Program-made: the position numbers and the translations under genes
NCBI RefSeq assembly: GCF_965638725.1
Contig: NC_134957.1
Coordinates: forward strand, 20,546,101 to 20,610,100
Reading direction: 5' to 3'
DNA: 64,000 bases
Origin: Aptenodytes patagonicus
Lineage: Eukaryota > Chordata > Aves > Sphenisciformes > Spheniscidae
Notes under the pieces: generated by a model
What the model was told of the DNA's origin: nothing
What the model saw: only the letters and a program-made list of their open reading frames with translations
Database searches by the model: none
In this document: positions 20,243 through 32,896 of the stretch, piece after piece
Layout: each line of letters opens with the position of its first letter
Numbering within the stretch: the stretch's first letter is position 1

Positions 20243-22422
20243 GAGATCTGATAACTGATCATTACAACAAAACAAGCAGCAAAAACCTGAACTCAGAAAA
20301 CCCTCGGCACTTTTGAAGCTCCCTAGAAATACACTATTCTAAGTAGTTTTCATAGCACCCTACACTGAGCTTTTCCATTCAGACTTCAGCTCCGTTAACA
20401 GATTCCACACAAAAGCTTCAGCCTTTATTCAAAATTGAGCTCTGCTGCTTCGGAATATTGAGAACAATACAAATTCAGCTTCCTATGAACGTTTCATATG
20501 GAAAAATAGTCCAGAAAGCACCCAAACATCTTCACAGATCACATCTCAAAATATATAAGCAAAGTTTAGAAAGTTAAAACAATGTTCTCTTCATTACACA
20601 ATTCTATTTAAATTCATCAGTTTAAGATGGGATCAGATTGTAAAACTACACACAGCTGCCCGAATCTTTCCGAGGAACAAACAATCAGAGGAAAAGGATC
20701 ACAAGGGCAGAAGAGAAACTAAGAGGGCAAATGTTTAAAATAGGATGGCAGCGTGCCATTGCTCAAAAATGTTTTGTTTAAAATTAAGGAACACACTGAG
20801 AAAGTGCTGTTTTCTATGCAACAATAACCTATAGTTTTATAAAAACTAGGGGCAGAGGATTAGATCAGTCTTAATTCATTAGATTGCAAACCCAGCGTGT
20901 TCCATTTGAAAATGTATCAGATGACAATACATCCAATTTACACTTCGTTTCCTGCATCACAATTATTAAGGTCACACAAGTCAGGCGGCTTTGAAACAAA
21001 CCAAGAGGTTTGAAGAACACAGCAGACATATCCTAATTCTCTCAAAGAAATCCATCCTAAATAATATCTGTTTTTACAGGAAAGGCTTTTACTGGCATAA
21101 TTCTGCAACTGATTCCTGAAAGGATAAAAGCTTTGCTTACAGAAGATATTAATTTAAGCTAATTAAATGATTAAAATCTCCATGTCAAAGACTAAAACAG
21201 CTTAATGCTTTCTGGAGAACACTACTGAAGTTCTCCATTTCCTGAACTTCAGGTTAGGGGGAAATCGGAATTAATCTGACTTACGTAGATCAAAAGCAGC
21301 AGAACAGCCCCAGACTTTCTCGTGCGCACGGCCACACAATATTCCTGTTGTTCAGGAAAGCGCCAAATCCCAGCACAACCTCAGGACACAACGTGCGCCT
21401 CCAAAAGCGTTTTGTTCACGCCACCGGGACAGGGCAGGAGGACCGCAATGTATTGCATTTCAAGCCTTCCACATGGCATGTAGGTCGGGGGGAGAGAAGT
21501 AATTTGCCCAAATATATTCTTCACAAATTAGTGAGAAATTTTTTTGCCCCGAATCTTACCAAATGCGAAAGTTACTATTCTATGTCATTGTCCAATTTCT
21601 TTGAGTTCTTATTTCAACGGCATAGCTTTAGAGCTTGCTAGAGGCAAGCGGTGTTATTTGAGAAAAGCAGAATTCCTTCTTAATTTGCACACGCAGACAC
21701 CAAGTCTACAAATACAAATCAGAAACACTGACACATTTACTGTGGCCGCTGCATACGCAGTTACTGTACCTGGGTAACCCAAACAAGGCCCTGACACAGA
21801 AAGCCATCCTTATTTGGGAAATGCGTTAAACGACACACTTACCATTAAGCACATACGTCACGTACGTACTTCATTCAACAACAAACTAATGATGCTCAAA
21901 TTGAGCTAATGACTGTATTTTGTACCTACACTTTTACGGACTTTCCACAACCAAAAAAACCAAAATCTGTTTAAAAAAAAAAACTGTTACATGACCCACT
22001 TTCCATTGGATAAACTATTTAAACACAGCGACTGGTAACAACACATCCCAGTAAATTAGATTCCTCCTCAAGCTGTATTTCTAAAATCTAGAAGACAAAG
22101 TTACTCTTACAACTAATCTTTATCCACAATTGTTCATTCAAAACGTCGTTCCGCTGTGCTTAGCAATTTCATGAGCTAAAACACCTCTCCCATGCTTTAA
22201 GATCATTTTTATTCCCTTTGCAGAAATGCCTTATCTTTCGCAACAGTGGCTTCTTTTTCTGTTTTAATAAACAGTAGTGTTGTTTCTAGGAAGGCCTTGT
22301 GCACACTCCCTAATTCCAGCTCTTTTACTGATACTATTCCTAGAACTAGGAGACTTGCATGCAGTTTTGGCAGGGCCCTAACACCAATTCAAATTGCACC
22401 GGACAGCTTGACAAGAAGTTGC

Positions 22423-22483
22423 TGGGGTTTTTTGGGGTTTGTATTTTTGGTTGTTTGTTTTGTGGTTTGTTTGGGGGTTTTTT
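22423..22483. repeat. G/T-rich low-complexity tract
   Basis: Sixty bases made almost only of G and T on the + strand, with runs GGGG-T6-GGGG and GGGGG-T6. On the IRS4 transcript strand it is A/C-rich. Confidence 0.85.
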
Positions 22484-25219
22484 AAACTAAACTCCTATGA
22501 CAATATAGCAAGACAATACTAAAAATTAACTTCTCTCCACTTAAAACACATAGAAGTTCAAAATTTCAGATGTTCATGTTGCGGAAGAATGAAAAAAATG
22601 TTCTGCTTTTTCAAAAGCACTCTCATGGCAAGTGTGTAAGATACTATGACTGACCTAAACTGCAGAAAAGATAGCTAAATTTTAGCAAAAAAAAATAATA
22701 ATCTTGTTTGTGTGGCTTCTGACAATACCACCTGCTACAGCTCACTCTGCTCTCCTGACAAAGGTTAGGAGCCCTGAAGTGCCAACAGGGAGGAACGTAT
22801 GTCCTGCCTGTGCTCTTGCCGCAAACTGGACATTAAGAACTGTTAGGAAACAAATAGGAAAGAAAACAGCTACATCAAATAACTGGTGCTGAACGGCACG
22901 CACAGCTCTCATTCCCTCATTCAAAAAGGACTTGGAACAACTGGAAGAGTTTCAGAGTAGCGCAGAACAACTCATGAAAGGCATGAAACAGCTTCCCGCT
23001 GAGGAACAGCCAGGTAGCAAGGACCCTTCAGCCTGCAGAGAAGTATTAGGACATATCAGGAAATTAAAATAAAATAAGTTATACTGCAGGTCCCTGCTGT
23101 GTGCAGTACAGGAAGCCGCCGACAGCACACTGGCTAAGCGTGTGGCGGAGGAGGATACAGCATCTACACAATCCTAAGTGGCATGGAGAGAAAAGATAGG
23201 GTTCGTTATCTCTTCCAAAACACAAACTAGGGGCTGCCAAACAAAGCCAGTATGGAGCAGGGTCCAAAATAGACAGAGGTCGGTCTGCACGCAGCGTGTA
23301 CCGACTCTGACCGCAGGCTGCTGTGGATACGAGGAGTTTACACAGGATCAAAGAGAGACTGGAAAAGTACTTGGATTAAAGATCCATAAAGGATTATAAA
23401 ACAGACAAACTGCATCAGGCTCAGGAAATCCCCCAAGCTGAAAAAAAAAATAAAAATCAGAGGCTGGGTGTATGTTTGTGGGGAAGTATTATATACGCCT
23501 GCCCTGCTCTTCCTCTGCTGGGTGGTGTCTGCTTGCAGGCACAGGTCTTCGGTTTGAGTGAGCAAAACTGTTCTTATGAACACAACTGAGAGAAAGGACA
23601 GTGTCACTCATGACTAATGAAACAGCTCCCCACCCTTCAAATCACCTTTCCTGGTATCTCCTTTCTACAGAAAGTTCTTCCTTTCTACAGAAAGGTTCAC
23701 CTGTTCTAATTCATCCCTTTGCTCTTCCTTCCCAACCACTCCAGCCATCGACGTTTGAAAGCATTCAGCATTGCCTCTTTCTTTCACCTCTACTGCCATA
23801 AATGACTGCCAAGGGCAAGAAGTTACTACATGGCCCTGTACCCAAACGGTTACACCCTCCTCAGCCATACCTTTTGCCCATGCGTGCCTGCACACACACA
23901 CAAAAAAAAAAGTATCTTTGCTCTCAGCCACTGTCTGCTACCACACACAGCAGTGGCACGCGTCAATTTTTTACATTTTCTGATTATCACATTATTGAGT
24001 CTGCATTAACATTAGGATACCCAAACCCCTGGCTTATGCAGGAGAGGAAGGAGAAAGGTTCAGATTGCGTTGCGTGTGTGAAGCAGCAAGGTCTTCTCAA
24101 ACCACAGCACGTGCACAGGAGCCAAGGATAGGGCCTTCAGCTTCCAGGAGCAGTCCAGCAGCTCACAAAGGACAGAGTTAAACTGTGTCTACACACAGAC
24201 AAGTTCTAATCAACCGTGTGCAACTCTTGTTTAGTGTTTACCTTGCGGAACATGTCAACATTAATATTTCAATCACTTATACCCTCAACAGTGAATCAAG
24301 CCTCACTTGCTGCCACCATTTCCAGACTCACCCGCAACCATTACAGCCTGTGTTCAACCTGATCTACTGACACAGAAATAAAATAACTTTCTCCCATCAA
24401 AGCTATCGTTTGGCACTCCAGCTTCCATGGGCTACTCTCAAGCAGCTGAAGGCGCCACAGCAGTGATGAGCGGGTGCCATCCAGATCTCCCAGTTTAGAG
24501 TTGGACTCCAAATGCTCTGACACGCTGGTTACAAATAAAGGTGAATATATCTCCCAAGCCACACTACTGCCTCCTCCCCAATGCTAGAAGGTTGCCTGAA
24601 ACCCAGAGATGCCACCTAAAAAGGCCCTGCAAGAACAAGAAGGAACGAGTAGTAATGCCAAGGCAGCTCCATCACCCTAGCTGCTTCTGGAGCAAAGTCT
24701 CACAGAGAACAGAGGGTGCAGGTCCATGCGACATTAACTGCCCAGGGATGCTGCGCAGGGTGATCCTGTGCTCCGGTACACACTCCTGCACCCCTGCTGG
24801 CACCAAATCCATCAGTCACACGGCTGCAGGAAAGCTAACTTACAGAAAGGAATAATCACATTCCACATCTAAAAGGGAGAAGTAAACACTGGGACATGCT
24901 CCGAACTCACAGATACATGTTGGCCCCCATTCCTCTTACCAAGATTAATATCCTGGCCAGTGTTCTGACATTTACCTCATCCTTTTCAAGTCATTTAAAC
25001 CATTACAACCACTGTATTTATAGCTCGCTACCTTCCATCGCTCCCTGCCGTGCGCATACCCTTCCAAGCGCCTCTACCAGCTTCCTCTCTTGCAACCGCT
25101 CTCAGGCAGCCTTTTATCTCCCTGCAAGGCTGGCTCTTATCTTCACTCTGGCAATGGTAGCAGCCTTGATCTTTATCTTACTCTCCACCCCAGCACATTA
25201 AGTTTCATCCATCTCTTTA

Positions 25220-25330
25220 GTTTCATCTTTTAAATAGTAAACTCCTTAGGACAGGGACCAACACATTTACATTTGCGGCATGGTACAGGGGACCTCCATC
25301 CTGCCTACCTGTTCAGGTTCTACAATGAGT
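25220..25330 (+). repeat. Ancient repeat relic related to the one at 9.6-9.8 kb
   Basis: TAAACTCCTTAGGACAGGGA, then ATGGTACAGGGGACCTCCA, follow the same order as the 'taagctcttggggcagggac ... gtacagcgcc' module of old amniote repeats. The match is weaker than at 9.6 kb. Confidence 0.4.
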
Positions 25331-28300
25331 AGAGATCACATCTGGAGCTACAAGCTTTCATTAACAGACTCACTGTCGTAATACTGTCTAAATGACCTCA
25401 GGACCGAATCTGTTCGTTTTTTCAACTCATTTCTAACTGATTTCCTGTTCACCCCAACCTCCAATTTAAACACATCTTGTTCTAAAAACAAACAAACAAA
25501 AACCCCACCCACTCCACCCCAAAAAACCACCACAGAGTTAAATATAGATGGCAAATACCTCCCAAAGTCTCTCCCATAACAAAAAGCAAATATTCTGAAA
25601 GTTTGAACTCAACAGTGGATGTTGCTACCGAAAACTCAAACAGCTTACAAATTTTTTTAACAGACCAACCTAAAATACAAAAAAATTCCATACAGCAAAC
25701 AGTACCTTTTTGGCCCCCTAACCCATGTTGGTTTAGACTTAAGAAACTTTATTGGTTTAGACTTAACAGAGCTTAAAGCATGTTCCTTCATCTGTTTTGA
25801 TGGAAGTTTTACCTGCATCCAACTTGTGCTGAAGAATGCCCTCGGCCAACCCACCTGCAAACAGGCTCCGGTTACTTAGACCAGGAAGCCAAAGGTGTCC
25901 AGACTCGAGGAGAAGCCTTTTTGTACCATTTGCTGCTTTGCCTCGGCCGTTTTAGCTCAACTGTTGATAAGGTGCCACAAAAGTTGCAGAAACGCCAATG
26001 CCTGTCAACAGCTTAAACAGGGTTTTCATACAAATAAGGTATCCCATGGCTCACGTTAATAGTTTTTCTTGGTCTAGTATGCAACAGGTTCTCATTTATC
26101 TAGTGATGCATCTGCTTCGCTGTCACTAACAACTCTCCGAACTCCTGGCAGCCTGAGAGATCTGTGTGAAAAGAAGCACTAGTTCCCCAAAAAAATAATT
26201 CAGGCTCAGGCTACCCAGCATCAAAAAAAGTTATGCTGCAAATTCAGCTCTTCAGCAAGAGCCATAAACTATAAAGCAAGCTGGCTTGGCATGAGTATAG
26301 GAACAGAATCACACTATTCCCTGTGGAAGGAGGATATCATTCATTACTGCCTCAATAAATTTAGAAGCAAATTTTACCAGGTTTCTTGCGCACCTTTTGG
26401 TATTATTTCCGATGATTTTTGGAAAAAGGAAAAAAAAAAGACCACACCACATTTTGATACCCTCAGTCATTCCACAAAATCCCGTTCTTCTAAAAAGGAA
26501 ACGTTTCTCCAAGTAGGTAGCATATTTATGAGCCTTTCATGCCCTAGCAAAAAGGAAACACTATTCTTACCTATTTTATGCCCTAAATAATAATTCCATT
26601 TGATATTTATATAAGTTCATAATACACATATGCTATACAGCAAACACAAGCACTATTCACCTTTGAGTAGTAATTTAGAAGTTTTCAGTTTTCTTGAGTC
26701 ACATTAAATTGTATCGTCACCTTGGAATTATAGCCAAATCTTACCTATATTAATTTCAGTATAAGCCATCTCTTTCAAAAACCCTTTCTTCTCGGAAGAT
26801 TAAAAAAGATTAGACCTTACACTTAACTCGCAGATCACTGGCACACAACACACATGTATACACACACACACAAGCAGTCTGAATTGTTAGCCTCCAACCA
26901 TAGAGCCAAATTAACAGAAAAATAATGTTTTGAAATGAGCAACCTTTGCCCCTTAAGATACAGCTCGTGACTTAACCAGGGCAGAAAATTCTTGCTAACC
27001 GGCTACTAGACTGCTGCTCTTGGGGTAATGCTACACCTGAAGCGAAATCTCCACAAATCCAAACACTTACATGTTCAAGATCATTTAGATAAGACACTCA
27101 GCAACACCTCTGCAATGCCTTTGATGAGGCAGGCTAATTTACCTTTGTCTTCCCACTGCCCTCAAGTATGTCACAAATCCCTGTTGATCAAGGTTCTCAA
27201 CTAAATCGTAACCGTCCCTAAGCTGAGTGACCTTTACGGAGGTGCAGGGCTTGAATAAAACTAGAACATGCTTTTTCCTTTTCCCCTAGCCATTGCTTTA
27301 ACCTGTAAGACAACAGTGCAACTTGATCATTAGATTGTTGTTAATATGCAAAAGTCAAACGGTGAATTTGCAGGGTGGGCCATAGGACAGCTCTCCAGCC
27401 ACGTCATTACATACCATTTAAGGATGAATCATAAGACAACGCTACATTTTTAGGACAAAACAGCAGTAATAATACATCCCCAGGCTCCAGAAAAGCTTGT
27501 CTCTCTCTCACCTGCCTTTCAGTTTTATCACTCCATTTTCCTTTGGGTTGAAGAATGCCACATTTGATCACAACAGTACTTAAAATAAAATTGTAGAGTT
27601 TGTTTCCTGCTTCGGATCAGAAAAACAAACTTGTTTGCGCAATCAACATACTGGACACCATTCAGCGTGTTTTCGGGAGCACCACAGATCCACAAACAGA
27701 GCACACAAACACACACCAAGGTACGACACAGTACTGTAAGCTCTTTTTAGCACCATCCAAAACCTCAAGGCATAAACCCTCCCCCCAGCAATCAATACGA
27801 AGAAAACTTATTAAAGATCCTTTCATAAAAAAAAAAAGAGCATATGTGGAGGAAAAAAACAAACCCAAACTCCACCTACTGCTAACATGCCGCTGGACAT
27901 ACAAAAAACCCTTAAGAAATACCTAGTGAGAAACCACCCCAGTAACCCTGGGCTGGAACACAGCCGCTGGAAGGACCGAGTAAGCGCCGCGCACCTTCTG
28001 CTACTCCCACCTGCCACCCCAGGCGATGGGGGGACAGGGGGCCCTCAGACATCAGGGGAGGAGGGGAAAACATAAAGGTTTACAAGGAAAACTACAAGGG
28101 TAATAATGCATTTAAGATTTCACCGAAAGACTTAAAAAAAACCAAACAAACAAAAGGCAGTTTGAATCAGGACCGGATTACTCCCAAAACTCCCCGGGTC
28201 CTGCAGCGGTGCTTTAACCTACAGGACAGCTACAAGCAGAAAGTTTTAGACTTCCAAAAAAGATACATATGACCATGAGCTGCAACTATGGATTTAGAGT

Positions 28301-31300
28301 CTGGAAAGCCGATTTCCAAAAGTATTTCAACACTGACTACAAGTAAACGTCCTCTCAATGGCAGGGGAATGTTCTCGTCTCAGCTTTTTCTCACCCAAGC
28401 GCAAGTAAAACCCAACTGATTCTTGGTCAAATATGTCATAATTAGCTCACTCCCACACTGCACGGCAAAAATCTGTTCTGCCTGCAGCAGCTCATATACT
28501 ACTTGAGAAAGTTAGCCTGGGTATTTTTAAGCATAGCTGTAAGTCACTCAAGACTGTTAAAGTGGCATCTGTTACAGCAAGATTAAAATGGTTTGTTTGT
28601 GGGTTTTTCTTTTTTTTTTTTTTAAGAATTATTATCCTGGCATTACTTCAAAGGTGCAGGATACATAGCAGCGTTCGGATGTGCTTCAGTGGGGTTCTTC
28701 AAGTTATTTTTAAATGGGCCCATGCCTTAAGTATTCTGCCAATACAAAAGAGCCTCAGTTTGAAGCAAACTTTTTAAAACCACTAGTCTGAAACCCAAAA
28801 AGGAGCAGTTATTTGCCTGGTGTCCCGTAAACTGTAATTTACTATATTAGTAATAGCTAAAACTTCCAGCTTCTGAACTTCTCAAAGTGTATATTGTGCA
28901 TTATATTCTTCGAGATTTTGCATTTGAAGTATGCAAGTTACCATAAAGGATCTGGACAATCTTGAACACCAGTTTTGCTTTACAGCTGTGCTTGTTCTCC
29001 TTCCTCTCAGCTCCCCAAAGTGCACAAAACACTCTCGCCCAGTCTAGCACAGGAGGAGATTAAAAAAGTGAGGAACATTTAAATTATAATCCTGCACTTT
29101 AGAGGACTTCTGAAATAGCATCTTAGCATAGTGTTAGAATATCAGGTAGAGATAAGATTAAAGAGTGGGTGTAAAATAGGTGGGTTGATATTAAGCTGAA
29201 GGTTACATTTACTCTGAACACAGTCTGTTTTGTTTTTGGAGTCCAGGGTATCTTTGCAGGTTTAACGTTTCTAATTAAGTCTGAAGAAACTTGTATTATA
29301 CAGAACCCATTATGCAGTTTATTACCGCCCCATTCTCATTATCCTCCTCAGTTTCTACAAGGTCCAATAACAAGGTATACATTAGCTAAGCCCTGTTTGA
29401 AGTAGCTTTAGTGTTCTGTACTCCTAGCACAAAATTTCATGACTCAGATTCGTGTAATCAAAACTGCAAACCGCTTGCTTCAATATTGTGTAACAATTTT
29501 GTGATGAAACTGTTTTGCTAATGACCTCCTTAACTTCAAGCATTAAAAATAAATTATATTCTTTTTATCATCATTATCAACAGAAAACCTGAGCTCAGTT
29601 TTGCCTAAACCTAAAATAAGAGTTTAATAACAAGTCAGGCCTATTTACCATTCCAAGTCAGTGCCCCCCCGCTCCCCCCCCCCCCGCCTCTCTATCCGTG
29701 TCATGAATGGAGAAGGAAAAAAAAAGTTTGATTCACATCAGTGAACCTGAACCAGAAGTAGTTTGGGAATTACAATGAGGGGGCAGTGATGCATTGGAAA
29801 TCACTCTGCCACCCTCAGCAGTTAGGAGAACGCAGCTGAGTCACAGAACACAATATTCCATTTAAGCAAACAAAAACAAAACAAAAAAGCAAACAATCCG
29901 AAGTTGGGAAGCGTTTTCCTTCCAGTAAAACTGCACTTTAGGGAGAAGAGATAAGGTTCTCTACCCGATAGAATTTAATAAATGTGGGATAGCTCCTTTT
30001 CAGGAAGCAAAGGGTAAACGCATCTGCTAAATATTTTCCTTAAGAATGGATTTAACCACAGAGCGTTTTTCAGGCAGAGACCGAAAGAGCGGGATGTAGA
30101 AGGAAAGAAAGGACAGCACTCAGTTCTGCTACAAGTCTCCAAAAGTATTAAAAATATCAATTACACAGAGGCACACTACACCTCTTCAGGATAGAAGAGG
30201 TTTAAGAGTGAAGCTTTATTTTCGCTATTCAAAATGGAGTATGAAAGTGTTTTTCTGGATTACAGAAAACCTTTTTAAATATTAAAAATAAAAGCTTTAT
30301 TGCAGCAGAAACTGATAAGCTGTTTAAAGAATAGAGACTTCTAAAATTATGCTTGCTATAGCTCAGAGACACGATTTAGTATGTGAATGAAAACTGCTAT
30401 CTTCATAATCAAGAATTTTAAGTCATTACTCAGAAACAGACGTACACCACCAATTTACAACACTGTATTCAAGTTTGGCAAGCTACTTTTAGCCTGGACT
30501 AGTCCAAAATCTGCTCACCCCTCCGTGAGCCACCTACAAGTGAACAATGTCCATACGCCACCTGCTCTCCTACCATATACCAGAAGTATTTTATGCTGTC
30601 TTCATAGAAAACTGTTAGGCCTTGTTTTGGAGCAGTGTTTTAGAATTTTGTTTTTCTTTTTAGGACTAGAAAGAAACCACCAACTTAAGCTCTTACTATT
30701 CCCATGCTTAATTTCCTGCCAATGCCCACGTTTTCATGCACAGAGTTTCTTTCACTTCATTTTAATGCAGGTTTCATTTCCAGAAAACTTCAGTTCACAG
30801 CAAAAACCAGCAGCTGCAAGTCTCTTGCCCCTCTGCAACTTGTAATAGACAAGGGAAAAACCCCAAGCACAGGGCTGTAGATATTTTGCTGTAGCAGTAG
30901 TGAGCAAAATGTTTAACATAAATACAATTTCTAAACACATTATCTCTTGAAAACTATTTTCAAATGTAATATTTACAGTACAGCTGAAAGGAAATCATCT
31001 CTGTTCTTTTTTTCTCCATTTTGTAAGAATTTTTACTTTATAACACGGATTTTAGTCATGTGAGGGCAGTAAGATCAGGTAGGAATTCTGCTGTCTTTGG
31101 GGGTGCTTTCTTCAAAAAAAAAAAAACCCCCCCCCGAAACCAAAAAAACCCAACACAAATCAGCTACGGCAGTCAGCGTGCCTTTGACTTAGCAGACAAA
31201 TCTTTGAAGTGCTGAAAGACTAGCTTTGGAAAAAAGCACTTCTTGGACTGGCAACTTTCAACGTCTTCTAAATTTGATTCCAACCAACAAAACAAAGCAG

Positions 31301-32896
31301 AGGAAAAAAACCACTGAGGCAAACCACACATTTCTGAGCAGCCCCAAGCAGTGCTGCCAGACTTCGAATGGCATGCGAGCTGAGTCAGGCTTATACCTTC
31401 CACTATTAAAGGCTACCCAATTTTAAGCTCCTGCAATACCTTCTGCCTTTAGACACTTAGTTTTAAAGTGAAACCAGAAAAAAACCCTATCATTTCAGTG
31501 TTTAAGATTATAATTAAAAATATAAAAGCCAGCAGTAGCCTGCCCCTTTACTGCTTTCTCTGTTGACAGAGAAGTAGACAAATATCAATGTCCAACAGCG
31601 ATTAAATATTTCCTCTCAGTGCTCATCAATTATTGACTACACATACATTTGCGAAGAGAGGAAAACATCATTTCCAACACGTACAGTTTTCTATCCGAGG
31701 TGAATCACTGTAAGGAGTTCAGTGGGTCACTAGCACCAAAATAAGGATTATACTTCCAAAGTTACAGTGCAGCGCTTGCACAAACACTGCTGTTCAGTCA
31801 GCAGACATGCATAATACCACTAACAGCTAATTACTATTTTTTGCTCCCATCATGACAGCAAAGAGCTTAATACATGAATAGGAGCGTCCCTCCTCTTTCC
31901 CATATTCTTCCTCCCCACCCCCAACACCCTTCTTTTTTTATGCACACCTCAAACTGCATTACCTTAAGTTTGGTCAGACCACCGATCACCTGCAAGCTAC
32001 CAGCCTTCTCTCCGAAGTTTCGGACCTGGAAGGCACCGCTCAGAGCCCGCTCTTCCCCTACTACAGGCATTCCTCACCTGCTGTGCAAAAGGCAGATCCC
32101 CCTGTACGACCGGGGAAGGGTTACGGCTCAGCTAAGCCCTTGGACACTACTAAGTGGCAAAAGGCGGAGGGCATGGGCTGCAGGAGCCCCCCACCACCCT
32201 GGTCAGCCACCAGGAGATGGCTTCTCTGGAGGACACAAGGATACTTTGGAGACCAGAACTCAAAAGGAGCACACCAAACCTTCAAGGGGGAAAACTGACT
32301 TCTGTTTACGTAAGATTCTACTAAATAAATGTGAGCAGATTTGCACATGAAAAACCCTAAAGCACACATTTCACCTACATTTATTGAAGGAAACAGATCT
32401 AAGCCCCAAATTTTGATGTCTAAACCCAATTTAGCAATTTTCAACTTTCCCTGTCCATGACACAAATTACAAAATATCAAGTTCACAGGGGGAAAAAAAA
32501 AATAAATGTGAAGTGTCATCTAGTTAAAAGAAGGGAAGAAGAGGAAAACAAAAGTAAAGGAAAAAAGAGCTACCATTACCTCAGAACAAGAATTCACAAT
32601 ATGAAATACGATTAGTGTTTATACTAGCAAAATTCTTCTATAAAAAACCAAGGCAGACGACAGTTTGGTAACACCTCTGCCTAGAAGAGTCACATAAATC
32701 CTTTAGGCCAAGGACCATGTCCCCTTTCGTCTCTGTTCAGCGGTCAGGATGCTGCGCTACGACGAGACTGGTTGTACTAGAATAATACAGAAGATTATAA
32801 AAAACGTTTACCCCACCCTGAAGACCGCATTTCAGTATTAAGTAGAGAACCTAATTCCTACAGTTAAGCGAGCATGAAAGGAAAGTGCTTTCAAAG

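Noticed and set aside
30387..30845. 152-codon + strand open frame in the IRS4 intron
   Set aside because: No recognisable domain, no exon-like splice borders and a biased composition. Consistent with chance.
31874..32350. 158-codon + strand open frame near the IRS4 exon 1 end
   Set aside because: It lies antisense to the proposed IRS4 intron and shows no similarity to any family I know.
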